NCBI RefSeq assembly: GCF_014192335.1 | Contig: NZ_JACHXU010000030.1 | Span: forward strand, 1-64,000 | From: Aporhodopirellula rubra | GTDB lineage: Bacteria; Planctomycetota; Planctomycetia; Pirellulales; Pirellulaceae | Direction: 5' to 3' | DNA: 64,000 bases | Shown: positions 17,438 through 27,562 of the stretch, one piece after another | Numbering within the stretch: position 1 is the stretch's first letter | Layout: every line of letters starts with the position of its first letter | Notes under the pieces: generated by a model | Databases searched by the model: none | Told to the model about the DNA's origin: nothing | The model's input: only the letters and a program-made list of their open reading frames with translations | Position numbers and translations under genes: made by a program

Positions 17438-20400
17438 ATGAATTCAACGTATCGTCCGATGGCATTACCCACGAAACTGTTCACAATCCTTTTCTCGTTG
17501 ACGATTCTACTAGTGGGAGACGTCACAGCGTGGGCTCAGGTGACCGGTCGCGGTACCGACCCGATGCAGATTTACTACGACGCGATGCAGGCGTATCGCG
17601 ACGGTGATATCGACAACGCGATCCGTGGATTCGAATACGCGGCTCGCAGCGCCCGCACGGACGTGAACGGGAAGTGGGTCGATGCGATCCCCGGTCGCGT
17701 CATGCTCGCCGAGTGTTATTGGCAACTCGGGCACCTCCCCGCCTGTCGTGTGCAACTCGATGAGGCGGCGCGGATCGCGATTCGAAACCGTGGTTGGATC
17801 GGCCAGCTCGATTTCTCGGTACTGAACCCGGGGGCTCAGATCAAACAGGCGACCAACAATTTGTGGCCGGAGGTCGCCGCGGTTCGATTGCTGCCGTTGC
17901 CACGGTCGATCCCGATTCAGCGTGGACAAGCGGTCACGGAGAGTTCGCTGGCGGCAGGAGGTGTGATCGAGTCGCCGAATATTCAGAACATTGACGCGCT
18001 CGAAATCATGCACTCGATCGCGGTCTTGATGCACCGTCGCCGTGTCCTGCTCGGACCCCTCGCCGTCGACGATCCGCTCTCACGCGAACTTCTCGAAGCG
18101 ACCAAAATGCCGTCCGGCGTCAACCATCCGTTGGCCCGGAGTCTACTGCACGCGATGCGGGGTTGTGAGTATTTCGCCATTGGCGAAGACAAGACGGTGA
18201 TCGATCGGGCGAGCAAGTACGCGTCGCCGGGGGGAGTTCATTCGAATACGCCGGTATTAATGCTGTGTGCGTTGAAGATCGCGTCCGGTGGCGATGATAC
18301 AGGGAAACTCAATCCGGAATCGCGTGCGTTGATGGTCGCTTCGGCGTCGCAAATTACCAACGCTGCCGCTGCGTTGGAACAATATGAATGGATCGGTGAG
18401 GCATTGCAGATCGCAGTCGGTGTCGCTGATCCGGCGGGGTTGGCCCGTGTCGAGCAGACGGCGGTGCTCGCGGGACGGTCCCTCGTCCGGCAATCCCGTT
18501 TGGCGTCGTTGCATTGCTATCTCGTCGCCGCCGACGCGGCGGTCTCAGCGGGACGTCACGCGGTGGGTGCGGAACACTTTCAATCCGCGATCGCGTTGGC
18601 AACACGTCGTGATGTTGAACTGCCTCGCTTGGAGGCCTACGGCGCGTACATTGCCGCTCGATTGGCCGCAGCGAAAGGGCAACCGATCGGATCGTCGGGC
18701 GGTTCAGACATGGCGTCGGCACTGAAGGCGGTCGCCGATTTCGTGCTCGACCGGCGGGACCAGCGACGACGCGTGATCTCGATGCCGTTCATGTATCAAG
18801 CGGACATCGTGTTGGCGGGCCTCGGTGGCAACGTCGGGAACCAATCCGCGAAACGGATTTTGAGCGGATATGCCGGGCCGGTTGGGATTTCGCTGTGGCG
18901 TCAAGATCCACTCAACGCACTCGCGGCGACCTACTTTGACGATTCGGCCATGCACTCGGCGCTGATGAAAATGGCCTCGATGGAGAACAACGGGCCCGAG
19001 GTTCTGCGGCAATCCGATCGTGTGCTCGCCAAACGCTTGACGTCGCGTTTGCCGCTGCAGGGACGAATGTTGCAATTGCGAACGCTCGCCACGTCGCCCG
19101 CATACACGCTGTGGCCGTCAGGACGCGGATTGCTCGCCGACGCGCCCCCCGCGTTCACCCGATTGCGTGAGAAAACGCAAGCGTCGATTCAGGTGCCCGC
19201 CCAGGGCGACAACGTGCCGGAGCGGTCTGCTCCCGCGGCCCTCGCGATGGAAGCGGAACTGAGCGACCTGACCCTTTCGCGAGTTGCGGTTCCGGAGATC
19301 AATCCGCCCGCGATTGCGACGACCGACGTGGTCGAAGTTCCTGATGGAGTCGCGCTGCTCACGTTTGTGGTCGACTCCGGCAAAATCTTCGCCACCGCCA
19401 CGCGCGACGGAACCACGCGCACATGGATGGTCCCCGCCGCCAACCGATTGCCCGCGATGGTCAACCGCTTGTTGCAAGACGTCGGCGTGTCCCGCAATCG
19501 TGGAAAGCGTCTGCCTGATTCGGATGAGGGTTGGAAATCTGCGGCCGACAAACTTCGTTCGTTCTTGATGCCCGAAAGTTCGGGATGGTCGGAAGAGGGA
19601 CTCGAAAAGATCATTGTTGTCCCCGACGGACAGTTGTGGTACTTGCCGTTTGAATTGTTGCCTGCTCGTGCGATGGCCGCGGTCAAGGAAGGAGATGATG
19701 CCGGTTCGGAAGTGACGGTGCCGTTGTGGGCGGACAGTCTGCAGATCGAATACGCACCGACGCCGGGGTTTGCACTTCGCAGTGTCGGCGCCGCAACGAC
19801 ATCCGAACGCATCGCAATGGTCGCGAGCACGTTCTTCGCACTACGTGATTCCGAGGCCAACCAAGCAATGATCGATGATGTGATCATGCCAGCTCAGGAT
19901 CCGTTGGTGACGACACCCGCGAAGGCTCCACCGACGCAGAACATTGGATTGGATATCGGTCACCTGTTGGTCGCCGCTCCCCTGACACCGAATGTGTCCG
20001 ACGCGCTCTCAACGCATGTCATCCCCGTCGACAACTCATCGGGACGAACGGCGGGCCGTGGCGACTGGGACGCACTTCGTGATTGGATTCGCTATCCCGC
20101 GAGTGGTCCGCAGTCGGTCGTCATTGCCGGTCTGCGAACGAGTGCAACGACGACGAAGCTCGGCGACGGGAGCGAGTTGTTCTTCCCGCTCGCCGCGTTG
20201 CGAGCCTCGGGGGTTCGTGAAGTCGCGGTCAGTCGATGGCCGACCGGGGGATCGTCCGCGGTCACGGTGCTGACTGAGATCGTCAACGAGATCCCGCACA
20301 CTTCGCTCGCCGCGGCGCTCCGGCGGGGCACCATGATGCTGCGTCAGGCGGAATTGTCGACGTCGCGTGAGCCGCTGTTGGGGAAACCCGACACCGACGT

Positions 20401-20491
20401 GCCGGCGATCCCGGGGGATACGCCGTTGTTCTGGTCGACTTATCTCAGTACCGGTTCGCTGGAATTGGAACCGCCGGCGACAGAAGATTGA
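17438..20491 (+). CDS. Secreted TPR / degenerate CHAT-domain protein
   Basis: A signal peptide ends near residue 34 (VTAWA, QVTGRG). A TPR-like helix pair follows (IYYDAMQAYRDGDIDNAIRG), then a long alpha-helical middle. The C-terminal ~380 residues resemble a CHAT (caspase-HetF-associated with TPRs) domain: VVPDGQLWYLPFELLP near 728, LQIEYAPTPGF near 768, LAALRASGVREVAVSRWPTGG near 910, and a closing PLFWSTYLSTGS. The catalytic residues seem lost. GHLLVAAP (about 841) stands where HLATHG is expected, and VVIAGLRTS (about 894) where VVLSACES is expected. It is therefore probably a non-proteolytic CHAT relative acting outside the cytoplasm as a scaffold or sensor. It is convergent with sufD. 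Confidence 0.75.
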   Translation: MNSTYRPMALPTKLFTILFSLTILLVGDVTAWAQVTGRGTDPMQIYYDAMQAYRDGDIDNAIRGFEYAARSARTDVNGKWVDAIPGRVMLAECYWQLGHLPACRVQLDEAARIAIRNRGWIGQLDFSVLNPGAQIKQATNNLWPEVAAVRLLPLPRSIPIQRGQAVTESSLAAGGVIESPNIQNIDALEIMHSIAVLMHRRRVLLGPLAVDDPLSRELLEATKMPSGVNHPLARSLLHAMRGCEYFAIGEDKTVIDRASKYASPGGVHSNTPVLMLCALKIASGGDDTGKLNPESRALMVASASQITNAAAALEQYEWIGEALQIAVGVADPAGLARVEQTAVLAGRSLVRQSRLASLHCYLVAADAAVSAGRHAVGAEHFQSAIALATRRDVELPRLEAYGAYIAARLAAAKGQPIGSSGGSDMASALKAVADFVLDRRDQRRRVISMPFMYQADIVLAGLGGNVGNQSAKRILSGYAGPVGISLWRQDPLNALAATYFDDSAMHSALMKMASMENNGPEVLRQSDRVLAKRLTSRLPLQGRMLQLRTLATSPAYTLWPSGRGLLADAPPAFTRLREKTQASIQVPAQGDNVPERSAPAALAMEAELSDLTLSRVAVPEINPPAIATTDVVEVPDGVALLTFVVDSGKIFATATRDGTTRTWMVPAANRLPAMVNRLLQDVGVSRNRGKRLPDSDEGWKSAADKLRSFLMPESSGWSEEGLEKIIVVPDGQLWYLPFELLPARAMAAVKEGDDAGSEVTVPLWADSLQIEYAPTPGFALRSVGAATTSERIAMVASTFFALRDSEANQAMIDDVIMPAQDPLVTTPAKAPPTQNIGLDIGHLLVAAPLTPNVSDALSTHVIPVDNSSGRTAGRGDWDALRDWIRYPASGPQSVVIAGLRTSATTTKLGDGSELFFPLAALRASGVREVAVSRWPTGGSSAVTVLTEIVNEIPHTSLAAALRRGTMMLRQAELSTSREPLLGKPDTDVPAIPGDTPLFWSTYLSTGSLELEPPATED

Positions 20492-20544
20492 ACGACCCGT
20501 TGCGTTGTTGGAACCGACCGTTTTGCGAAAATATTGACCGTCTG

Positions 20545-21867
20545 TTAAACGTCTGGCAGACCATGGCTGGACAGCAAGATCGTTTCGAGGTGTTGGCGAA
20601 CGGCGGGGATTTCGACGCCTTGGACAACGTCGTTAGCGAATGCGAAGATCAGCATCTTGCGAGCGAGATCTTTCGAGACGCCACGTGAACGTAGGTAGTA
20701 CAACGCGTTCTCGTCGAGTTCACCGATGGTGGCACCGTGGGTGCACTTCACGTCGTCGGCATAAATTTCCAACTGTGGCTTCGTATTGACGACCGCATCG
20801 TCGGACAGCAACAGGGCTTGGTTGCTCTGCTTGGCGTCCGTCTTCTGTGCGTCTTGGTGCACGAAGATCTTTCCGTTGAAGACGCCTTTGGCGTGATCGT
20901 CGAGGATGCCTTTGTACAACTCGTACGTGTTGCAGTTTGGTTTGGCGTGATCGATCCGCGTGCGGCAGTCCATCAACTGTTCGCCGGTGGGCATGTAGAG
21001 GCCGTTGAGCGTCGCGACGATTTCTCCGCCGTCGAGCATGCAGTTGATTTCGTTTCGAGCCATCAACGATCCGAACGAGAAGTAGTGCGAGCGGAATTCG
21101 CTGCTGTCCTTCTGGTCGATGTGCGTGGAGGCCACATGCAGCGAATCGGTTTGCTCGTGCTGCAGTTTGTGGTGATCGAGGTCGGCGGATTTGTCGAGTT
21201 CGATTTGCGTGATCGCGTTGGTGAAGTAGCCTTCGCCTTCACGACCGAGATAGCTTTCGATGACCGCGGCGCGGCTGCCTTTGCCGAGACGGATCAGGTT
21301 GCGAGGATGGCAGACGGTTTGCCCTGATTCGACGCTGAGGAAGATCAGGTGAATCGGACGATCGAGAACGACGCCTTCCGGGATGTCGATCAACGCACCG
21401 TCGTTAACGAACGCGGTGTTCAACGCGATGAACGCAGCGGCCTCGTCGGATGTTTCCAACGACAAACGCTCTTGCAGATCGCCCGAGTTTTCGCGGATCG
21501 AAGACGCGAGGTTTTCGATCACGACACCTTCGGGCAATTCATGTTGAGTCGACCACTGTGATACGTAGTGTCCATTGACGAACACGAGCCGATGAAACGA
21601 ATCGTCGAGCTTCGCACGTTGCAGCAACTCTTCGGCGTCACCGCTGGCGAGCGAAATCGATTGCACGTTTTGGTACGGCTTCGCCGCGAGCGATTTCACG
21701 TTGGTGAAACGCCAGTCCTCGATGCGTTTGGTCGGAATTCCCAATTCGGTGAAGCGGGTCATCGCAGCCTGTCGCAATTCGGTCAACCAAGCCGGAGCGG
21801 TCGCGGACTGCTCGGTTTGAAATTGGTTGAAGGATTCTTGATACGCGTCGTTTTCGGTGGCAATCAT
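20545..21867 (-). CDS. sufD: Fe-S cluster assembly protein SufD
   Basis: The 440-aa protein has the SufB/SufD beta-helix core. It opens with the typical ...GIPTKRIEDWRFTNVKSLA segment and ends with the conserved core (CTHGATIGELDENALYYLRSRG). SufD pairs with SufB and the SufC ATPase in the SufBC2D scaffold, which builds clusters and takes part in iron loading in the cytoplasm. It is the last gene of the run fdx-sufB-sufC-sufD on this strand, 75 bases after sufC. No sufS, sufE or sufU follows; the next gene is convergent. Confidence 0.95.
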   Translation of the reverse strand: MIATENDAYQESFNQFQTEQSATAPAWLTELRQAAMTRFTELGIPTKRIEDWRFTNVKSLAAKPYQNVQSISLASGDAEELLQRAKLDDSFHRLVFVNGHYVSQWSTQHELPEGVVIENLASSIRENSGDLQERLSLETSDEAAAFIALNTAFVNDGALIDIPEGVVLDRPIHLIFLSVESGQTVCHPRNLIRLGKGSRAAVIESYLGREGEGYFTNAITQIELDKSADLDHHKLQHEQTDSLHVASTHIDQKDSSEFRSHYFSFGSLMARNEINCMLDGGEIVATLNGLYMPTGEQLMDCRTRIDHAKPNCNTYELYKGILDDHAKGVFNGKIFVHQDAQKTDAKQSNQALLLSDDAVVNTKPQLEIYADDVKCTHGATIGELDENALYYLRSRGVSKDLARKMLIFAFANDVVQGVEIPAVRQHLETILLSSHGLPDV

Positions 21868-21942
21868 TTTCGTCGTTCGGGTTGGTTTCAGTGTTCGGGT
21901 TGATCGTGGTCCGGCGACCGGACGCGATTTACGTCAGCGGTG

Positions 21943-22707
21943 TTAGCTCGCCGCGACGGCTTCGGTTCCTTCGTTGAGGAAGCTGTAACCCTTATCTTCG
22001 AGTTCGAGTGCCAGCGATTTGTCGCCGGAGCGAACGATCTTGCCACCGGCCAACACATGAACTTTGTCCGGCACGATGTAGTCGAGCAGTCGTTGGTAGT
22101 GAGTCACCACGACGATCGCACGTTCGGGGCTGCGAAGTGCGTTGACGCCTTCGGAGACGATCTTCAACGCGTCGATGTCGAGACCAGAATCGGTTTCGTC
22201 GAGAATCGCGAGTTTCGGTTCGAGCATCGCCATTTGGAGAATCTCGTTGCGTTTCTTTTCACCGCCTGAGAAGCCTTCGTTGACGCTACGGTCCATCATG
22301 GATTTGTCCATGCCCAACAACGCGAGTTTTTCCTTAAGCATCGCCACGAAATCACCCCGGCTGATCAAAGGCTGTTCGTTGTGTTTGCGGATCGAGTTAA
22401 TCGCCGCCTTGAGGAAATACTTGTTGCTGACGCCGGAAATTTCGACAGGGTATTGGTAGGCCAGGAAGACACCTTCGGCGGCCCGTTCCTCGATTTCCAT
22501 GTCCAGCAAATCTTTGCCGTCATAGGTCACTTCACCCTCGGTGATTTCATAATCTTCGCGACCGGCGAGAACGTGAGCGAGCGTGCTCTTTCCCGAACCG
22601 TTGGGCCCCATGATCGCGTGGACTTCGCCCGCAGCGACGCTGAGGTTGATGCCCTTGAGGATTTCGGTGTCTTCGCTACGGGCGTGGAGGTTTTTGATTT
22701 CTAACAT
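21943..22707 (-). CDS. sufC: Fe-S cluster assembly ATPase SufC
   Basis: ABC-type ATPase of 254 aa. Walker A is GPNGSGKSTLAH, the signature is FSGGEKKRNEILQ, and Walker B is LAILDETDSGLDIDAL. The KKRNE after the signature motif is diagnostic for SufC rather than a transporter ATPase. It powers conformational change of the SufBCD scaffold. It lies between sufB and sufD, with a 149-base gap to sufB. Confidence 0.97.
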   Translation of the reverse strand: MLEIKNLHARSEDTEILKGINLSVAAGEVHAIMGPNGSGKSTLAHVLAGREDYEITEGEVTYDGKDLLDMEIEERAAEGVFLAYQYPVEISGVSNKYFLKAAINSIRKHNEQPLISRGDFVAMLKEKLALLGMDKSMMDRSVNEGFSGGEKKRNEILQMAMLEPKLAILDETDSGLDIDALKIVSEGVNALRSPERAIVVVTHYQRLLDYIVPDKVHVLAGGKIVRSGDKSLALELEDKGYSFLNEGTEAVAAS

Positions 22708-22856
22708 GATGAGTGGTTGAGTGAATCAGGTGATTGGAAATGGGAGGAGCGGAGAACACGTGTTGCCGATGGCGTGCGAATGGGTGATTGCACGCGTCCG
22801 GGGTGACCGGACCGGAGGGCTCACGCTCCACCGCGATGGAGTTGTGTTGGTGACGT

Positions 22857-24302
<1,446 letters not shown>

Positions 24303-24401
24303 GGTTTGTTTCTCCGGTGTGGTCATAGGACGCCAGTTTGGGGGGATTCTGTTCCCTGGGATGGGACGGGGGATCGCTCGCGACTGAATTTCGTTTGTAT
24401 G

Positions 24402-24427
24402 CTTAAAAACTTCGTTTTCTTAAAAAC
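24402..24427 (-). promoter_or_regulatory. Direct repeat CTTAAAAAC x2 upstream of sufB
   Basis: Two perfect copies of CTTAAAAAC (24402-24410 and 24419-24427) are spaced 17 bases start to start, in an AT-rich patch within otherwise GC-rich DNA. They lie between the ferredoxin gene and sufB. A possible -10 (TACTTT, 24441-24446, minus strand) precedes them, so they would fall in the early transcribed region. This is a candidate operator for iron or redox control of suf. Confidence 0.4.
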
Positions 24428-24489
24428 TATGAGGGCTCGTAAAGTAGCCCGGTTTTCGTCGATGGTGAACCACCACGACGAGGAACAGT

Positions 24490-24741
24490 TCAGCTCACTA
24501 GGGGAGTTTGCCGAGCCATCGTGGCGTTGAGGTCTCGGAACGGTGCCCAATCTGCCGGCAACCGGTCCTCATGGTAAATTGCTTCCTCCGGACACTCCGG
24601 CACACAGGCTTCGCAATCGATGCATTCATCCGGGTGGATGTACAGCATGCGAGGTCCCTCGTGAAAACACTCCACCGGGCAAACCACCACACAATCTGTG
24701 TGTTTGCAGTCGCAGCAAGGCTCGGCAACAACGTGGGCCAT
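24490..24741 (-). CDS. fdxA: 7Fe ferredoxin ([3Fe-4S]/[4Fe-4S], FdxA type)
   Basis: An 83-aa protein starting MAHVVAEPC. Cysteines at 9, 17, 21, 25, 40, 43, 46 and 50 have the same spacing as the ligands of Azotobacter-type FdxA (C8, 16, 20, 24, 39, 42, 45, 49). It should therefore hold one 3Fe-4S and one 4Fe-4S cluster and act as a low-potential electron carrier in the cytoplasm. Additional cysteines sit at 10 and 12. A longer frame extends upstream to 25119, but the family begins at this ATG. It is the first gene of the run leading into sufBCD, 187 bases before the sufB start, so it may share iron or redox control with suf. Confidence 0.92.
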   Translation of the reverse strand: MAHVVAEPCCDCKHTDCVVVCPVECFHEGPRMLYIHPDECIDCEACVPECPEEAIYHEDRLPADWAPFRDLNATMARQTPLVS

Positions 24742-24911
24742 GAGAAATGAACGCGGGAGAGGAGAGGTGTCGAAAAGGAAGCAGATCGAAGGCCGCCGTG
24801 CCCCAACGACGGGTGGCAACCTGGAACTTCTTCGATCCATGAATGCACCCGGTGTGCCAGAATACGAATCGCGACCCACCCCGACGACGCAACGCGTTTG
24901 AAGCAAACGAG

Positions 24912-24926
24912 TTAAGAAAATCTTAA
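24912..24926. promoter_or_regulatory. Inverted repeat TTAAGA-AAA-TCTTAA
   Basis: Perfect 6-bp arms with a 3-base centre, in the divergent region between fdxA and the sigma-54 activator gene. It shares the CTTAA core with the direct repeats upstream of sufB. It could be an operator; binding is untested. Confidence 0.35.
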
Positions 24927-24949
24927 TGAAAGAGGTGTTTTTTGAAGGG

Positions 24950-24965
24950 TGACCATATTTGGTCA
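24950..24965. promoter_or_regulatory. Inverted repeat TGACCA-TATT-TGGTCA
   Basis: Perfect 6-bp arms around a 4-base AT centre, 24 bases after the TTAAGA palindrome and upstream of the activator gene. The geometry suits a dimeric DNA-binding protein. It may control the activator gene, possibly by autoregulation. Confidence 0.4.
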
Positions 24966-24992
24966 TTCTGGCTGGCGCGGTTTTACCGATTA

Positions 24993-25006
24993 TCGGCTTT
25001 TGCCGA
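24993..25006 (+). promoter_or_regulatory. Short stem-loop TCGGC-TTTT-GCCGA in activator leader
   Basis: Perfect 5-bp arms with a TTTT loop, 80 bases before the TTG start of the activator gene. It is not followed by a U-run. It may be a leader hairpin or chance. Confidence 0.25.
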
Positions 25007-25085
25007 GGAACGCCTTGAATCCGCTCGATTTGCTGCTTGTCGATATTTGGTCGTTTGTTCATATTGAGATGGTCTCGAGCCCGCG

Positions 25086-27488
25086 TTGCAATCCTTCGAG
25101 TCCCACGCATTGTCCCCAAATTCTCAGTCGCCAGATTCTCAGTCCGCAGATTCTCAAATCACGGATTCTCAGTCCATGGATTCGTCGAAGCCCGCGTCGC
25201 GGCCCTCTGGGTCGGATGCGAGTCGGGCTTCTGAGACGCGATCTGCTGTGACCGAATCTTCTGTGATTTCGGATGCTGCGGCCGAGGCCGCGAGTTACGA
25301 GCACCTCGTCGAGCGGATGCTCAGGCAACTCAACATGGGCCACGGCCTCGATGAGTTGCTCGCCTCGGTATTCGATCACCTGGCCGATGTCGTTCCGTCG
25401 AACCGTATCGGGGTGGCACTTCTTGAGGAGCCCGCTCACGTGCTCCGGCTCGTTGCGTGTCGGTCCGACGGCGATGTGAAGCTGAAGATCGGATACGCCG
25501 CTCGAGTGGAAGGCTCCACGCTGGCGCCTCTGCTAGAGACCGGCGAACCGCGGATCATCTCGGACCTCGATGAATACCTGCGTCACAAACCGGCGTCGAG
25601 TTCGACCGAATTGATCGTCCGCGAAGGGATGCGGTCCAGCCTAACGTTGCCGCTGCTCGCCGATGGGAAACCGATCGGGGTGATCTTCTTTTCCAGTCGC
25701 GAGAAGAACCGATACAAGACACGGCACGCCGAATTGCTCGGTCGCCTCGCCAGTCCGATCGCGATCGGCGTGGAGAAGACTCGGTTGATCGGGCAGTTGC
25801 AGCAGAGCAACGAGGAACTCGCTCGCGCGAACTCGGCGAAGGACGATTTCCTCGACACCTTGCGACTCGAAGTCGACAAGCAGACCGAGCAACTCCGCCG
25901 ATCGGAGAGCCGGTATCGGTTGCTCGTCGAAATGGGGCAGGTCGTCAATTCGAGTCTCGACATGCGGCAGGTGTTCCGTCATGCCGCGGTGCAGATTCGC
26001 AAACACCTCAACTGCGACCGCGTGAGTTTATTGCTGGTGTCCGCCCGGGCGACGTCGCGTCACGGGTTTGCTCTGGAGTTCAACGGGGACCGGCATCATT
26101 GGGCCGAAATCCCGACGCAGCCGCTGCCGGGGTCCGCGTTCGATTGGGTGATGCAACACCGGGTTCCCCAGGTCGTCCGGTCGCTCAAGGAAGCCCAGGC
26201 GTTCCCCGAAGATCGGCGATTGTTCGAAGTCGGTTACGGATCGAAGGTCTATCTACCGTTGTTGTCGCGTGAACAGAGCGTCGGCGTTTTGGGCATCGTG
26301 TCTCGCAAGGAACATCAACCCGACCAATGGGATTTGGAGCTGTTGCGAGAGATTTGTAGCCAGTTATCGATCGCGCTGGACAACGCGTCCGCATACAGCG
26401 AAATCGATCGATTGAAGAGTGAGCTGGAACAACAGAACGTGTACCTCCGCGACGAGATTCGCACCGATCATGATTTCGGAAACATCATCGGCGACTCGCC
26501 CGCGATGCGGCAAGTTCGTGTCGCGGTCGAGCAGGTCGCGTTAACAGATTCGACGGTCTTGATTCTCGGTGAAACGGGGACAGGAAAGGAGTTGATCGCT
26601 CGAGCGATTCACGACGGAAGTGCGCGCCGCGAAAATTTGATGGTGAAGGTCAACTGCGCCTCGCTGTCGCCGTCGCTGATCGCGAGCGAGTTGTTCGGTC
26701 ACGAGGCGGGTGCGTTCACGGGCGCTACCGAGCGACGTCGTGGTCGGTTTGAGTTGTCGCATCACGGCAGTATCTTCCTCGATGAAATCTCGGAGGTCCC
26801 GGCGGAAACGCAAGTGATGTTGTTGCGTGTGTTGCAGGAACGGGTGATCGAACGCGTCGGCGGCAGCGAGCCGATCGATGTCGACACACGTGTGATCGCG
26901 GCCAGCAACCGGAACTTGAAAACCGCTGCCGAAGAAGGTCGCTTTCGCGATGATCTCTACTATCGCCTCAACGTCTTCCCGATCGTCGTTCCGCCGCTGC
27001 GTGAGCGTCGGGAAGACATTCCGGCGCTATTGAATCATTTCATTGGCCGCTTTTCCGCACGCATGAACAAGAGCATCACCCGCGTGGACCGTCGTGGGAT
27101 GGAGGTGCTGATGCAGTACGATTGGCCGGGCAACGTTCGCGAGCTTGAGAACATTATCGAACGTTCGATGATCATCAGCCGCGGCGACACGCTTTCGCTC
27201 GACGCGTCGTGGTTGTCGGGCAGTGTCGTCTCAGGCGGAATTGCCTCCAGTGGTGAAACGCTGGGCGGCGATATGTCATTTGGAGGTTCCGGTTTCTCCG
27301 GTGCAACGGATGGCGCGTATGGGACTCTCGCGGAAATCGAAAGGCAAGCCATTCTTGACGCGCTCGAACGTTGCGGCGGGAAGGTTTATGGCCACGATGG
27401 TGCCGCCGCCGCGTTGGGGCTCAAACCCACAACGTTGTACGGCAAGATGCGAAAACAGAAAATCAAAACCAGCCGCCAGCACGAGTGA
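25086..27488 (+). CDS. Sigma-54-dependent transcriptional activator, GAF-GAF-AAA+-Fis
   Basis: The 800-aa protein has a GAF-like sensor domain at about 70-230, a coiled-coil linker at 234-270, and a second GAF domain at about 275-440. An AAA+ domain follows from 465, with Walker A GETGTGKE near 496, GAFTGA near 542 (the sigma-54 contact loop) and Walker [10 protein letters not shown]. The C-terminal Fis-type helix-turn-helix is at about 754-798. This is the FhlA-like layout. It should open sigma-54 promoters in response to a small ligand or redox signal, with no kinase needed. The start is uncertain: TTG at 25086 includes a Ser/Gln/Asp-rich N-terminus made by 15-bp repeats, while ATG at 25176 would exclude it. 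It is divergent from fdxA and convergent with dabA. Its targets are not evident here. Confidence 0.9.
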   Translation: MQSFESHALSPNSQSPDSQSADSQITDSQSMDSSKPASRPSGSDASRASETRSAVTESSVISDAAAEAASYEHLVERMLRQLNMGHGLDELLASVFDHLADVVPSNRIGVALLEEPAHVLRLVACRSDGDVKLKIGYAARVEGSTLAPLLETGEPRIISDLDEYLRHKPASSSTELIVREGMRSSLTLPLLADGKPIGVIFFSSREKNRYKTRHAELLGRLASPIAIGVEKTRLIGQLQQSNEELARANSAKDDFLDTLRLEVDKQTEQLRRSESRYRLLVEMGQVVNSSLDMRQVFRHAAVQIRKHLNCDRVSLLLVSARATSRHGFALEFNGDRHHWAEIPTQPLPGSAFDWVMQHRVPQVVRSLKEAQAFPEDRRLFEVGYGSKVYLPLLSREQSVGVLGIVSRKEHQPDQWDLELLREICSQLSIALDNASAYSEIDRLKSELEQQNVYLRDEIRTDHDFGNIIGDSPAMRQVRVAVEQVALTDSTVLILGETGTGKELIARAIHDGSARRENLMVKVNCASLSPSLIASELFGHEAGAFTGATERRRGRFELSHHGSIFLDEISEVPAETQVMLLRVLQERVIERVGGSEPIDVDTRVIAASNRNLKTAAEEGRFRDDLYYRLNVFPIVVPPLRERREDIPALLNHFIGRFSARMNKSITRVDRRGMEVLMQYDWPGNVRELENIIERSMIISRGDTLSLDASWLSGSVVSGGIASSGETLGGDMSFGGSGFSGATDGAYGTLAEIERQAILDALERCGGKVYGHDGAAAALGLKPTTLYGKMRKQKIKTSRQHE
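25116..25190 (+). repeat. 15-bp tandem repeat at the start of the activator gene
   Basis: Four units of the form CCAGATTCTCAGTCC run from 25116 to 25175, with a partial fifth to 25190. The 15-base period keeps the reading frame and, if translated, encodes five-residue units such as [10 protein letters not shown] and DSQSM. The repeat ends exactly at the alternative ATG start (25176). Confidence 0.75.
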
Positions 27489-27528
27489 TGTGCCAGCGAG
27501 CTGGTGATGATGGGACCCATTTAGATTT

Positions 27529-27562
27529 CGAGAATGTTCTCGGGTCGGTGTTTTCAGCACCG
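27529..27562. terminator. Paired stem-loops between convergent genes
   Basis: CGAGAA-TG-TTCTCG (27529-27542) and CGGTG-N7-CACCG (27546-27562) lie back to back in the 74-bp gap between the activator gene and dabA. The second abuts the dabA stop. There is no U-run, so a bidirectional terminator is plausible but not proven. Confidence 0.35.

Larger units (their letters stand above)
24742..25085. other. Divergent intergenic region between ferredoxin and sigma-54 activator
   Basis: This is 344 bases without a gene. The right half is AT-rich and holds two perfect inverted repeats and a short stem-loop, listed separately. The left half is ordinary GC-rich leader of the ferredoxin. No -24/-12 sigma-54 promoter is visible. 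Confidence 0.6.

Noticed and set aside
24969-24985. TGGCGCGG as part of a sigma-54 -24/-12 site
   Set aside because: The required GC at -12 is missing at the correct distance.
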